NCBI RefSeq assembly: GCF_019428685.1
Contig: NZ_CP080095.1
Span: forward strand, 3,224,001-3,288,000
DNA length: 64,000 nt
Source of the DNA: Paraburkholderia edwinii
Lineage (GTDB): Bacteria > Pseudomonadota > Gammaproteobacteria > Burkholderiales > Burkholderiaceae
Direction: 5' to 3'
The number at the start of each line of letters is the position of its first letter. Within the stretch, counting starts at the first letter, position 1. This document shows positions 44,327 through 52,285 of the stretch, piece by piece. The notes beneath the pieces are model-generated. The model did no database searches. It was not told the DNA's origin and was given only the letters and a program-made list of their open reading frames with translations. The position numbers and the translations under genes are program-made.

Positions 44327-44902
44327 TCACTCCTTGAGCACACGCTCGATGCGCCGATCCGGCACAAGCCAGATCGCCGCGGTGAACGTGTACAGCGCGA
44401 CCGACACCGATGGCATCACGAACCCGAACACGACACCGGCCAGATACAGTACGAGGGAAAGCTTTCCCTTCCGGTCGCGCCCGAGTGCGCGAGCCAGCGT
44501 CGAGTCGGGACCGTGCTGGCGAATCATCACGTGGGCAAGAATGAAATACGCGATCGCCGCCATAAACAGCACGACGCCGTAGAGTGCCGTCGGCCACGCG
44601 GCCAGATGGCTCTCGCCGAGCCAGTGCGTGACCGCGGGCAGCAGCGACAGCCAGAACAGCAAATGCAGATTGGCCCAGAGCGTCGCGCCGTTGACCTTCT
44701 GCACGGTATGGAACATATGGTGATGGTTGTTCCAGTAGATACCGACGTAGATAAAGCTCAGCACATACGCGCAGAACACCGGTGCAACGGGCCGCAGCGA
44801 CTCGAGATCGAAACCTTCGGGCACCTTGAGCTCGAGCACCATGATCGTGATGATGATCGCGATCACGCCATCGCTGAACGCTTCGATTCGCCCTTTGCCC
44901 AT
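44327..44902 (-). CDS. TMEM175/DUF1211 family membrane protein (potassium-channel-like)
   Basis: 191 aa with about six hydrophobic segments. The diagnostic first-helix motif is complete: RIEAFSDGVIAIIITIMVLELKVP, equivalent to the R-x3-FSDGV-x-A-I filter helix of bacterial TMEM175 channels. The second half (WNNHHHMFHTVQKVNGATLWANLHLLFWLSLLP) also matches. Single-domain members are expected to form tetrameric K+ channels. It precedes the phosphoesterase by 5 bp in what looks like a two-gene unit; no functional link is known. Confidence 0.9.
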   Translation of the reverse strand: MGKGRIEAFSDGVIAIIITIMVLELKVPEGFDLESLRPVAPVFCAYVLSFIYVGIYWNNHHHMFHTVQKVNGATLWANLHLLFWLSLLPAVTHWLGESHLAAWPTALYGVVLFMAAIAYFILAHVMIRQHGPDSTLARALGRDRKGKLSLVLYLAGVVFGFVMPSVSVALYTFTAAIWLVPDRRIERVLKE

Positions 44903-44977
44903 CTGCCCGCTTCCTTTTTTTGATCGATTCGATGACGACGGTGCGCGCGCGGCAAGCAGGCGCGCTGCGGCCGATTA

Positions 44978-45409
44978 TCAGCGATCATCCGGCGACTTGT
45001 CGACCTCGGCATTTGGTTTGAATTCGGGCTTGAACTCGGGCCCGGACTCCATCGCGGCACGGTAGTGAATGGCCAGCCACACGGAAGGCTGATCCGGATG
45101 CGTCCACGCAACGCGATGCCGGCGATGCGCTTCGATGCGGATATAGTCGCCGGGCCGCATTTCGTGCAGCGCTTCGCCATGCTCGAACTCGAGCGCGGCC
45201 GCGCCGCTTAGCAGCACGACCCACTCGTCGCGTGGGCTGTCGTACCAGAAGTCCGGCGCACTGGCATGTGCCATCGACACGATGCGCTCGACCGTCAGAT
45301 CGCCGCGCTCGACCAGCGTGTCGACATGCTCGAGCGGACCAAGTTCGACAGCGCTGAACAGATTGCCGGCATCTTCGGCGAATGGCGATTTCCTTGCGCC
45401 GGATGTCAT
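44978..45409 (-). CDS. Cupin-domain protein
   Basis: 143 aa, single cupin fold. Conserved strands are visible (APDFWYDSPRDEWVVLLSGAAALEFEHGEALHEMRPGDYIRIEAHRRHRVAWT), with His and Glu residues at positions that could bind a metal. No signal peptide. It is 16 bp downstream of the disulfide reductase gene, so the pair is probably cotranscribed. A polar C-terminal tail contains a short repeated FKPEFKP. The substrate or role is unknown. Confidence 0.83.
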   Translation of the reverse strand: MTSGARKSPFAEDAGNLFSAVELGPLEHVDTLVERGDLTVERIVSMAHASAPDFWYDSPRDEWVVLLSGAAALEFEHGEALHEMRPGDYIRIEAHRRHRVAWTHPDQPSVWLAIHYRAAMESGPEFKPEFKPNAEVDKSPDDR

Positions 45410-45425
45410 TTAAACGTGCGTCCCG

Positions 45426-46826
45426 CTACTCGAGCGGCTTCAAACCGTCGAGCAGCGTCGGCACGAGTTCGCTGATCGTCGGATGGATATGGACCGCATA
45501 TTGCAGCGTCGGATACGGTGCGCGCGCCGTCATGATGTCGATGATCGTGTGGATCGCCTCGTCGCCTTCGATGCCGAGAATCGTCGCACCGAGAATCTGC
45601 TTCGTTTGCGCATCGACGAGCACCTTCATAAAGCCGTCGGTCTCGCCACGCTCGCGTGCGCGGCCGACGCGCGTCATCGGCATCGTCGAGATCAGCGCGG
45701 CGCGGCCCGATTGGCGAACGTCCGTTTCCGATAAGCCGACGCGCGCGAGCGGCGGGTCGACGAACACCGCGTACGCCATGATGCGGTCGTCCACGCTGCG
45801 CTTGCCGTTATCGAGCAAGTTCGCCGCGACGATCTGGAAATCGTCGTATGACGTGTGCGTGAACGCGCCGCGTCCGTTGACGTCGCCGATTGCCCAGATG
45901 CCGGGCACATTGGTGCGCAACTGGCCGTCGACCGGAATCGTGCCGTGCGCATCAACCTGCACACCGGCGGCATCGAGACCGAGATCGTCGGTGTTCGGCC
46001 TGCGGCCGGTCGCGAACAGCAGATGCGATCCTTCCACGGGAATGCCGGAGGCGCACGACACGCGCGCAGCGGTCGAGCCTTCGCCGTTCAGCGGCTCGAT
46101 GCGCACCGGTGCCGAGTTGAAACGAAACGCAATGCCCTCGCGCGCAAGCACCTTTTGCACGGCGTCCGAGAAGTCCGCGTCTTCGCGGCCCAGCACACGT
46201 TCGCCGCGCGAGAGCACCGTGACTCGGCTGCCGAAGCGGCGGAACACCTGCGCGAATTCGAGCGCGATATAGCTTGCGCCGACAATCACCAGATGCTCGG
46301 GGAGCTCGGTCAGATCGAGCAGCGATGAGTTCGTGAAGTGGCGGATCCGCTCGAGACCGTCGATCTTCGGGATGACCGGGCGCGTGCCGGTGTTCAGGAA
46401 GAATTCGTCGGCGCTCAGTTCGTCGACGATGCGGCCTTCGTGGTCGGTGATCGAGATTCGATGCGGGCCGATAAAGCGCGCGTGGCCCGTGAACACCGAC
46501 ACATTCTGCGCCGTGCGCAGCCACTTCTCCACGCCGGTGCGCGACTGGCCGATGATGCGGTCCTTGCGCGCCTTCACTTCGGCGAGATCGACGGTCACGT
46601 CGCCGCTCACGTGCACGCCGTATTCGGCGGCGTGGCGCGCCACATGCGCCGTACGCGCGCTCGCGACATAGGCTTTAGTCGGCGTGCAGCCGACGTTTAC
46701 GCAGGTTCCGCCGAACAGCTCGCGCTCGACAACGGCCGTTTTGCGGCCGCTTTTGCCGAGCCGTACCGCGAGCGGCGAGCCGCCTTGCCCTGTACCGATC
46801 ACGATTGCGTCGAAGTGCTGTGGCAT
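45426..46826 (-). CDS. FAD-dependent pyridine nucleotide-disulfide oxidoreductase (MerA-like)
   Basis: 466 aa, class I flavoprotein disulfide reductase. N-terminal FAD-binding DAIVIGTGQGGSPLAVRLG, redox-active disulfide GGTCVNVGCTPTKA (Cys42, Cys47), NAD(P)H domain VIVGASYIALEFAQVF and FAD motif GIWAIGDVNGRGAF are present. The C-terminal dimerisation domain carries AVHIHPTISELVPTL. It resembles the mercuric-reductase-like group but has neither the N-terminal metal-binding domain nor the C-terminal vicinal Cys pair of MerA, so mercury reduction is unlikely. GGGAG lies 7 nt before the start. The physiological substrate is unknown. Confidence 0.9.
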   Translation of the reverse strand: MPQHFDAIVIGTGQGGSPLAVRLGKSGRKTAVVERELFGGTCVNVGCTPTKAYVASARTAHVARHAAEYGVHVSGDVTVDLAEVKARKDRIIGQSRTGVEKWLRTAQNVSVFTGHARFIGPHRISITDHEGRIVDELSADEFFLNTGTRPVIPKIDGLERIRHFTNSSLLDLTELPEHLVIVGASYIALEFAQVFRRFGSRVTVLSRGERVLGREDADFSDAVQKVLAREGIAFRFNSAPVRIEPLNGEGSTAARVSCASGIPVEGSHLLFATGRRPNTDDLGLDAAGVQVDAHGTIPVDGQLRTNVPGIWAIGDVNGRGAFTHTSYDDFQIVAANLLDNGKRSVDDRIMAYAVFVDPPLARVGLSETDVRQSGRAALISTMPMTRVGRARERGETDGFMKVLVDAQTKQILGATILGIEGDEAIHTIIDIMTARAPYPTLQYAVHIHPTISELVPTLLDGLKPLE

Positions 46827-46927
46827 AGCCGATCTCCCAAAGCGCGGTCGAGGATCGGTCATCTTACGCCAGCCTGGCGATTGAAGCCTTGGCAGCAAGG
46901 CGAAGCCCCATGCCAAAAGCGTGCGAC

Positions 46928-46959
46928 AAAAAGAAAACCGGGCGACGTGCGCCCGGTTT
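46928..46959 (-). terminator. Intrinsic terminator downstream of the 68-aa gene
   Basis: Minus-strand 10-bp stem AAACCGGGCG/CGCCCGGTTT with a 5-nt loop followed by TTTTCTTTTTG. Confidence 0.85.
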
Positions 46960-47063
46960 GATCGGCAGCCGCGTGCTAAAGGCGCGCGCCACCCTGTTTC
47001 TTTGTTGCGATCTAAGCGATGAGTCTTGAAGTGGCCTTTGCGACTAACTCGTACGTCGCCGCC

Positions 47064-47270
47064 TTAATGTGCCCGTTCTTCGTCGCCATGGCAAACCATC
47101 TGGCACATCAACTCGCGCGAGCGCTGCAGCGCGGCGCGTGCGCCGTTGGTCGCGACCAGCACGCCGACTTGCCCGAGATTGAAGTCGGTGGACACCATCA
47201 TTTGCATCAGCGACAGCATCGGCAGCACCACTGCCGGATGATAGATCTGCCGCTCGATCAACGATTTCAT
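47064..47270 (-). CDS. Small hypothetical protein, 68 aa
   Basis: Not recognised. It is supported by a GGAG 6 nt before the ATG and by a strong terminator downstream on the same strand. The sequence is Met-rich (MLSLMQMMVSTDF) and moderately hydrophobic in the middle, ending in a polar segment with two Cys (LMCQMVCHGDEERAH). There is no signal peptide or clear membrane helix. It stands alone between the disulfide reductase and the GST gene. Confidence 0.6.
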   Translation of the reverse strand: MKSLIERQIYHPAVVLPMLSLMQMMVSTDFNLGQVGVLVATNGARAALQRSRELMCQMVCHGDEERAH

Positions 47271-47499
47271 AACTGCTCCCAATGCGCGGCGCCTCGTCAT
47301 GCGGGGTGTGCCGCCAACCTACGTTTCCATGGAAGCAATTTTAGAGATAGGTGCCCTGTGGATAAATGCCGTCAGGACGAAGTCACTTGTCAATCAGAGA
47401 CAACAATCCCGGCATGCGGCCGCAGGCGCAGTCACGGCCGGTCACGCCCCCGCCCCAGCCGCCGCAGTGAGCGCTGCACGGCTGCGCGGCGGATTGTGG

Positions 47500-48129
47500 C
47501 TACTCGAGCGGCGTATCGATAAACACGGGCAACGCCTCGGCACGCGCGGAAAACGCGACGAGCGCCGGATAACGTGCCGGATCGACGACGCCCGGCAACA
47601 TGTACTGCGTGAAGCGCCACGCAATCGCGACCGTGATATCAGGCTGCATCATCCGCTCGCCGATCAGCCACGCATCGCGTTTCGTCGCGTGATGCATGGC
47701 CAGCGCCGTTTCCAACTGATCATATGCGCCGTGCAACTGACGCTGGACGCGCTCGAGCCACGGATCATGCCGTTTCTCCTCCGGCCGCAGCAGGTTCTCG
47801 TAGACGGTGTGCATGGTCTTTTCGCACGCGGCGAGCGCGAAGCCGATCAGATGCAGCGCTTTGCCGCGCGTGCCGAGGTCTTCGGGCATCAGCCGCCGCT
47901 CAGGAGCGGCCATGCGCTCGAGGTAGTCGAGGATTAGCGTCGAGTCGGTCAGGGTCGTGCCGTCGTCGGTGACGAGCGTCGGCGCCTTGACGGCCGGGTT
48001 CGTTTTCGAGAATTCGTCGAAGTGACGAAACACCGATAGCGCACAGTGCTCGTACGGAATGCCGTACATCGCCAGCGAGATCGCGACGCGACGCACGAAC
48101 GGGGAATCGAGCATGCCGATCAGTTGCAT
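47500..48129 (-). CDS. Glutathione S-transferase family protein
   Basis: 209 aa. The N-terminal thioredoxin-fold domain (MQLIGMLDSPFVRRVAISLAMYGIPYEH; PTLVTDDGTTLTDSTLILDYLE, with the TDS glutathione-binding turn) is joined to an all-helical C-terminal domain (WLIGERMMQPDITVAIAWRFTQYM). Residues near the catalytic position are Ser/Pro (DSPFVRR), as in Ser-type or zeta-like members. GGAGG precedes the ATG. Substrate unknown; probably detoxification or redox. Confidence 0.9.
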   Translation of the reverse strand: MQLIGMLDSPFVRRVAISLAMYGIPYEHCALSVFRHFDEFSKTNPAVKAPTLVTDDGTTLTDSTLILDYLERMAAPERRLMPEDLGTRGKALHLIGFALAACEKTMHTVYENLLRPEEKRHDPWLERVQRQLHGAYDQLETALAMHHATKRDAWLIGERMMQPDITVAIAWRFTQYMLPGVVDPARYPALVAFSARAEALPVFIDTPLE

Positions 48130-48344
48130 GGTTTGCGCTCCTCCATTGGGATTATTTTTCGGCCGATCGTGCGCGTGACCGACCCGATGGGCACGATCGA
48201 GCGGCTACTTTAGACGAATGGGGAGCGAGTGGCGAGCGGCAGTCGCACACGTTGCGGCGCGTGTGCAACTGCCGCGATCGAAGGCTTCTATGAATGTTGG
48301 GCGCACAGCGCGAGCACAAAGCGCCCGCGCCGCGCGTGTCGTGC

Positions 48345-49448
48345 TTAAGCCGCGACGACGTGCGTCGGCTCGAACGACATCGCGCCCGTGTTGCCGTCCG
48401 GGCGCCGGAAGATCGTCGTGCCGTGACCGTTCAGATCGAGCAGCGAGATCGACAGGGTCTGCGTGAAGCCGATCGTTACGGAGATGGCTTCGTCAGCGGA
48501 TTGATCCGACGACGACGCGACATTGTTCGTGTTATCTGCACTGTCCGCGCCGTCCACACCGTCCGTACTGCCTGATCCCGAGTCCTTGCCTTTGTTCGCC
48601 TGGCTCAACCGGTTCGAGGCTTCGTCCGTGCCGTGCAGCGTCGGACGCGCGAGCGCGGCGAGCAGCTGGCTCAATACCTGGGCTGCATCGTTGGCCGAAA
48701 TCGTGTTGCTGTTGGACCCGGCAGGCAGCGCGTTGGGATTCTGATCGTTCGTTGCGTCCTTGCCGTCGCCGTTATCGCGTCCAGCCTGACCGGGCAGCAG
48801 ATTCAGCAGACCGTTTGGCGTTTGCAGTGCGAGGATCGGCAGCGCCGCGGCACCCGGACCCGAAATCTCGGTGACCGACGTGACCGAGCTGATCTGCTGT
48901 TCCTTCAGCGAAATCGACAATTTGCCGCTGGTCGGATCGAAGTCGATCGAGACCGAGCCCGAGCGCTCGTTGACCGCCACCGACGACGCCGACATCGTCG
49001 TCGAGCCGTAGCTGGAGGACATCGCTGTCGCGACCGTCGTCGATTCGTCGAAGCTTGTGTTCAGGTCGACCGGGCCGCCCTTTTGCAGCTGCTCGACGAA
49101 GCTTTGGCTGGCCGCGTCGGCTTGCTGCTGGCTGAAGCCGTTTTGCACGAGGAACTGGTCGAGCGCCGAGCCCAGCTGGGCGCTCGACGTCGCCGATATT
49201 TCGCGCAGGCCGGTCGACGGGTCGACGGACGAAGCGCCTTGCGCGGCCTGCCCGAACGCCTGTGTGAGCTGACCCAGGCTGGCTGCCGCCTGCATCGCGG
49301 CGGCCAGCGCCGCGGCCGCCAGCGACCCGGCGTCTGACGTCGTGCCCGCCTGGCTGGTTTTGGTCCGGTTTGCGTTCGCGGACTGGTCCTGAGGATTGAG
49401 TGCGCCCAGCAACCCGGCGACGGTACTGCCGCTGATAGGAGTCGACAT
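48345..49448 (-). CDS. Hypothetical low-complexity protein, 367 aa
   Basis: Not recognised. Composition is dominated by Ser/Ala/Thr/Gln/Gly/Asn and the protein has no Cys or Trp. Residues about 45-80 are Ala-rich (SLAAAALAAAMQAAASLGQLTQAFG). A beta-rich Ser/Thr/Val section follows (SGSVSIDFDPTSGKLSISLKEQQ), then a Gly/Asp/Ser linker (GSGSTDGVDGADSADNTNNVASSSDQS). The C-terminal strand AISVTIGFTQTLSISLLDLNGHGTTIFRR is hydrophobic. There is no Sec signal, and the start is weak (no clear ribosome-binding site). The composition resembles proteins secreted without a cleavable signal, but that is only an impression. Confidence 0.6.
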   Translation of the reverse strand: MSTPISGSTVAGLLGALNPQDQSANANRTKTSQAGTTSDAGSLAAAALAAAMQAAASLGQLTQAFGQAAQGASSVDPSTGLREISATSSAQLGSALDQFLVQNGFSQQQADAASQSFVEQLQKGGPVDLNTSFDESTTVATAMSSSYGSTTMSASSVAVNERSGSVSIDFDPTSGKLSISLKEQQISSVTSVTEISGPGAAALPILALQTPNGLLNLLPGQAGRDNGDGKDATNDQNPNALPAGSNSNTISANDAAQVLSQLLAALARPTLHGTDEASNRLSQANKGKDSGSGSTDGVDGADSADNTNNVASSSDQSADEAISVTIGFTQTLSISLLDLNGHGTTIFRRPDGNTGAMSFEPTHVVAA

Positions 49449-49566
49449 GTAAGGTGATCGGAGGGTGGTTTCCGGATACCGCGGGCCGCCACGGTGGCAG
49501 ACCCGCTGGTGCTTGACTGACAATATCGGCAGATTGGGGGCGCGGCTTGAGGGGGTGCGTGAAATG

Positions 49567-49587
49567 AAAAAGCCCGCCGAAGCGGGC
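49567..49587 (-). terminator. Intrinsic terminator after hicB
   Basis: Minus strand GCCCGC-TTCG-GCGGGC followed by T5; a tight tetraloop terminator 20 bp beyond the hicB stop. Confidence 0.9.
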
Positions 49588-49607
49588 CCGGGTCCGGCAT
49601 CAGCCTG

Positions 49608-50009
49608 CTATGCGTGCGCTAACGCCTCGAGTGCAGCGCGCGCGAGAAAGCCACTTCGCGTTTCGTGACGCGCCGTCACATAAGCGTCGATCTTACGCAG
49701 CACAAACCGCGGCAGGCTGACGTTGATCCGCTCCGGCTTCGAATCGAGCTGGGTCAGATCGACATCGACCAACGCCCATACCGCGCCTACGTACTCGGGC
49801 TTTGCGACCAGTTCTTCCACGGTCGAACACGTGAAGCCGACGTCCTCGCCGAGTTCAACCAGCGTCGAAACGTGACCGACAATCGCCTCCTTTGTGTTTC
49901 TGATCGCATCATCGATGGTGTCGCCCCACGAGTGAACGCCCGGGATGTCCGGAACGATCACGCCGTAGGCGCTCCCATCGTCCTTATGAACTGCGATGGG
50001 AAATTCCAT
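49608..50009 (-). CDS. hicB: HicB family antitoxin
   Basis: Antitoxin and repressor of a type II toxin-antitoxin pair, 133 aa. The N-terminal HicB fold is recognisable (MEFPIAVHKDDGSAYGVIVPDIPGVHSWGDTIDDAIRNTKEAI), and the C-terminus looks like a ribbon-helix-helix DNA-binding domain (RINVSLPRFVLRKIDAYVTARHETRSGFLARAALE). AAGGAAG precedes the ATG. It follows hicA by 65 bp and is followed by a terminator. It probably binds the repeated GTGTGTA sites upstream of hicA to autoregulate the operon. Confidence 0.92.
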   Translation of the reverse strand: MEFPIAVHKDDGSAYGVIVPDIPGVHSWGDTIDDAIRNTKEAIVGHVSTLVELGEDVGFTCSTVEELVAKPEYVGAVWALVDVDLTQLDSKPERINVSLPRFVLRKIDAYVTARHETRSGFLARAALEALAHA

Positions 50010-50074
50010 GGTCAACTTCCTTCAGGTCAGTGAATGACTGTTGGCATCCTTTGCCGCGAAAGACCGCCGGATTG

Positions 50075-50257
50075 TTAATTCAGGCCGGCGGCTTTCAGGA
50101 TGCTCTTTGACGTCCCGATCGGCAGATCCTTCTTTGGGTGAGGCACCGTCACAAGGCCCCGCTTCCCGGTGTGTTTGAAGTGGTGATGGCTGCCGGTGAC
50201 CCGGACCAACCTCCAGCCATCCTCCTCGAGCATCCGGATAAGTTGTGATGAATTCAT
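50075..50257 (-). CDS. hicA: HicA family toxin (mRNA interferase)
   Basis: Small RNA-binding toxin of 60 aa with the double-stranded-RNA-binding-like fold of HicA. The catalytic His lies in VTGSHHHFKH, and the N-terminus (MNSSQLIRMLEEDGWRLVRV) and C-terminus (LPIGTSKSILKAAGL) are typical. The ATG at 50257 has GGAGG 5 nt upstream. Located first in the operon, with the antitoxin hicB second, the usual HicAB order. All key residues seem intact, so the toxin is probably active. Confidence 0.92.
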   Translation of the reverse strand: MNSSQLIRMLEEDGWRLVRVTGSHHHFKHTGKRGLVTVPHPKKDLPIGTSKSILKAAGLN

Positions 50258-50276
50258 CAGCACCTCCGGCCGCCTC

Positions 50277-50322
50277 GTGTGTAATGATACACACTTTATC
50301 AATATGTGTGTAGTAGTGTGTA
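50277..50322. promoter_or_regulatory. Operator-like GTGTGTA sites upstream of hicA
   Basis: A perfect inverted repeat GTGTGTA-ATGA-TACACAC (50277-50294) starts 19 bp upstream of the hicA start. Two more GTGTGTA copies follow in direct orientation (50306-50312 and 50316-50322), 10 bp apart. Such clustered half-sites fit cooperative HicB/HicAB repression. Confidence 0.65.
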
Positions 50323-50450
50323 TTTCACGTGGGGCGTAGCGTCATGAGATGACGTGCGCAGCAGAGGAAGTCGCTCGCGACTACCTGCGTTCGAACACGC
50401 GAAAGCGATGAAAAGCGATGGGGGAATAAAACTCGAGCGTTGCAAGCAGC

Positions 50451-50813
50451 TGGTGCCGGGGACCGGACTCGAACCGGCAAGCCGTTAAGCGGCGGATTTT
50501 CTTCACACCACGTCTTTCGACGCCGGCTCATACCGGGCGGTATTGCCGTTCGTGCGCTGGACTATGCCTTCGCCATCGCCGCGAGCCGCAGCATCGCGCT
50601 GCGCGCCGCCTTAGGCGCCCCCCGTCTAGTCTCTACACCTTCCGCGCGTTCGCCTCGTGAGCGGCGGCGGGCTTGGCTCGGCGTTGCCGCGGCAGCTCAT
50701 GCGCGATGAGCCATCAGGGGTTTCGCCGAATTTGAGGGGTTCTGCACCGGCCGTTTCCGACCAGGCACTCAATCATTTAAGTCCGCTATGTTTACCAATT
50801 TCATCACCCCGGC
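50451..50813 (-). tRNA. tRNA-Leu (UAA), interrupted by a group I intron
   Basis: Two exons make an 85-nt class II tRNA-Leu with encoded CCA. The 5' exon (50779-50813, 35 nt) has acceptor GCCGGGG, a D arm with AAATTGGTAAAC and the 5' half of the anticodon arm, GCGGACTT. The 3' exon (50451-50500, 50 nt) has AAAATCCGC, a variable arm GCCG-CTTAA-CGGC, the T arm CCGG-TTCGAGT-CCGG and acceptor CCCCGGC-A-CCA. Joined, the anticodon arm is GCGGA-CTTAAAA-TCCGC with anticodon UAA. The two acceptor halves pair perfectly although they are 350 bp apart, which is the strongest evidence. A candidate promoter lies just upstream. Confidence 0.93.
50501..50778 (-). ncRNA. Group I self-splicing intron (IC3-like) in tRNA-Leu(UAA)
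   Basis: 278-nt intron inserted between U34 and A35 of the anticodon. At the 5' splice site the exon ...ACUU can pair with an internal guide GAGU, placing the required U.G pair at the cut; the intron ends in G (GTGTGAAG). Core elements in order on the minus strand: a GAAA-capped P2 hairpin (about 50754-50757), Q-like AACGCCGAGCCAAGC (50671-50685), R element AGAGACTAGACGGG (50621-50634) and S element AGGCATAGTCC (50559-50569). Spacing and wording closely resemble the cyanobacterial tRNA-Leu intron. There is no endonuclease frame inside. Splicing itself is inferred. Confidence 0.9.
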
Positions 50814-50826
50814 AAGGGCGGACCGG

Positions 50827-50856
50827 ATTCTACCATCGCCCGGCGAGCCGCACCAA
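50827..50856 (-). promoter_or_regulatory. Candidate promoter of tRNA-Leu
   Basis: Minus-strand -10 TAGAAT (50827-50832) with a -35-like TTGGTG (50851-50856) at 18 bp, placing initiation about 7 nt before the tRNA 5' end. Confidence 0.5.
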
Positions 50857-50922
50857 AACGGCGTGTCAGCCTTCTGTACGTCACGGTTCCGTCATATTCG
50901 TTGTCGATAATTCGCGCGACGA

Positions 50923-50930
50923 AAACGTTT
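50923..50930. promoter_or_regulatory. LacI-type operator core upstream of the LacI gene
   Basis: AAACGTTT, within GAAAACGTTTACAC, is a perfect palindrome of the kind bound by LacI/PurR-family regulators. It lies 20 bp before the LacI-family start codon, suggesting autoregulation. Confidence 0.45.
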
Positions 50931-50950
50931 ACACGAACGGGGCCGACACG

Positions 50951-52090
50951 ATGACTCCCACCATCAAGGATGTCGCTGCGCACGCGGGCTTTTCGATCGC
51001 GACGGTTTCGCGCGCCATCAATGCGCCACACACCGTCAACCCGGTGACGCTCGAAAAAGTCCGCCAGTCGATCGATGCGCTCGACTTTCGCCCGAGCCCG
51101 CTCGGCCGCCAGCTGCGCGGCGAACGCAGCCGCCTGATCGGCGTCGTGCTGCCGACGCTCGCGAACCCCGTGTTCGCCGAGTGTCTGCAAGGCATCGACG
51201 AGCTCGCCGCCGCACAAGGCTACCGGCTCATGCTGATGACCACCCAATACGACGCCGAACGCGAACGCCACGCGATCGAGACGCTGCGCGAGCAGCGCGT
51301 CGAAGGGCTGATCCTGACCGTCGCCGACGCCGACACCCACCCGCTGCTCGACGAACTCGACCGCTCCGGCATGCTCTACGTGCTGATGCACAACGACACG
51401 GTGCGCCGTCCGTCGGTGTCGGTCGATAACCGGCTCGCCGCGTTCGAAGGCGTGCGCATGCTGATCGCGCACGGCCACCGCCGCATTCTGATGCTGGCCG
51501 GCACGCTCGCCGCCTCGGACCGCGCGCGGCTGCGCCATGTCGGCTACACGCAAGCGATGCAGCAGGCCGGCCTCACGCCGGCGCCGGCCCTGGAAATCGA
51601 TTTCAACGCGGACCAGCTCGCGCCGTCGGTGCTCGCGCATCTGACCGGCGCCCAGCGCCCGACCGCCCTCTTCTGCAGCAACGATCTGCTCGCGATGGTC
51701 GTGATGCGCGGCTTGCGCAGCGCACGCTTCGAGGTGCCGCGCGATATGTCGATTCTCGGCTTCGACGGCCTCGCGATGGGCGAACTGCTCGCGCCGCCGC
51801 TTGCAAGCATCGGCTCACCGAATCGCGAGATCGGCTGCTCCGCGTGGCGGCGCCTGATCGGGCGTATCGACGGCACCTACACGGACGCGTCGCTTTCGCT
51901 GACCTTGCCGCACACGCTGCGCGAAGGCGCGACGATCACTGCGATTCCGAACAGCGCGGACACGGTCTCGATGATGCGCACGCATGACGCGACGCAGCCC
52001 GCGGGTCCGCAGGGTGGCGGCGCGCCGCGGGCGGGCTCGCATGCGATCGTGCGTCCGCTAGCTCACTCGACTGCAACGTCAACGGAATAG
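50951..52090 (+). CDS. LacI family transcriptional regulator
   Basis: Regulator of 379 aa. The N-terminal LacI helix-turn-helix is textbook (MTPTIKDVAAHAGFSIATVSRAINAPHTVNPVTLEKV, with the hinge near LRGERSRLIGVVLPTLANPVF), followed by a periplasmic-binding-protein-like effector domain (TALFCSNDLLAMVVMRGLRSARFEVPRDMSILGFDGLAMGELLAPPLASI). The start at 50951 gives the complete family N-terminus; the longer frame runs into the tRNA-Leu gene. It is located 195 bp upstream of an ABC importer operon in the same direction and likely controls it. The effector is unknown. Confidence 0.92.
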   Translation: MTPTIKDVAAHAGFSIATVSRAINAPHTVNPVTLEKVRQSIDALDFRPSPLGRQLRGERSRLIGVVLPTLANPVFAECLQGIDELAAAQGYRLMLMTTQYDAERERHAIETLREQRVEGLILTVADADTHPLLDELDRSGMLYVLMHNDTVRRPSVSVDNRLAAFEGVRMLIAHGHRRILMLAGTLAASDRARLRHVGYTQAMQQAGLTPAPALEIDFNADQLAPSVLAHLTGAQRPTALFCSNDLLAMVVMRGLRSARFEVPRDMSILGFDGLAMGELLAPPLASIGSPNREIGCSAWRRLIGRIDGTYTDASLSLTLPHTLREGATITAIPNSADTVSMMRTHDATQPAGPQGGGAPRAGSHAIVRPLAHSTATSTE

Positions 52091-52285
52091 CGTCGCTTAC
52101 CGCCGCTAATCACCGCGTACCGTCGCTTGCGCACGAGCATGTGCGCAACGCGCCTTCGATGCGGAAGAAACCACGCGAGTCCACTCCGTGCGCCCGACAC
52201 ATCTGCTTCACCTGACATAACCGACCGCGATCAGGCCGCCCGCCGCTTCGCCCCGACTCCTTTCTCACCGCCCTGGAGAAACGCC

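Noticed and set aside
45426..46826. Mercuric reductase and a mer operon
   Set aside because: Only the core disulfide reductase fold is present; the N-terminal metal-binding domain, C-terminal Cys pair and all other mer genes are absent.
50451..50500. 3' half of a tRNA-Leu as an integration attachment-site remnant
   Set aside because: The matching 5' half, with a perfectly complementary acceptor stem, was found at 50779-50813 with group I intron core motifs between, and no integrase is present. A split tRNA explains everything better.
50440..50709. Plus-strand open frame over the tRNA-Leu 3' exon and intron
   Set aside because: It is antisense to the tRNA and intron, has no ribosome-binding site, and gives a basic low-complexity peptide; taken as spurious.
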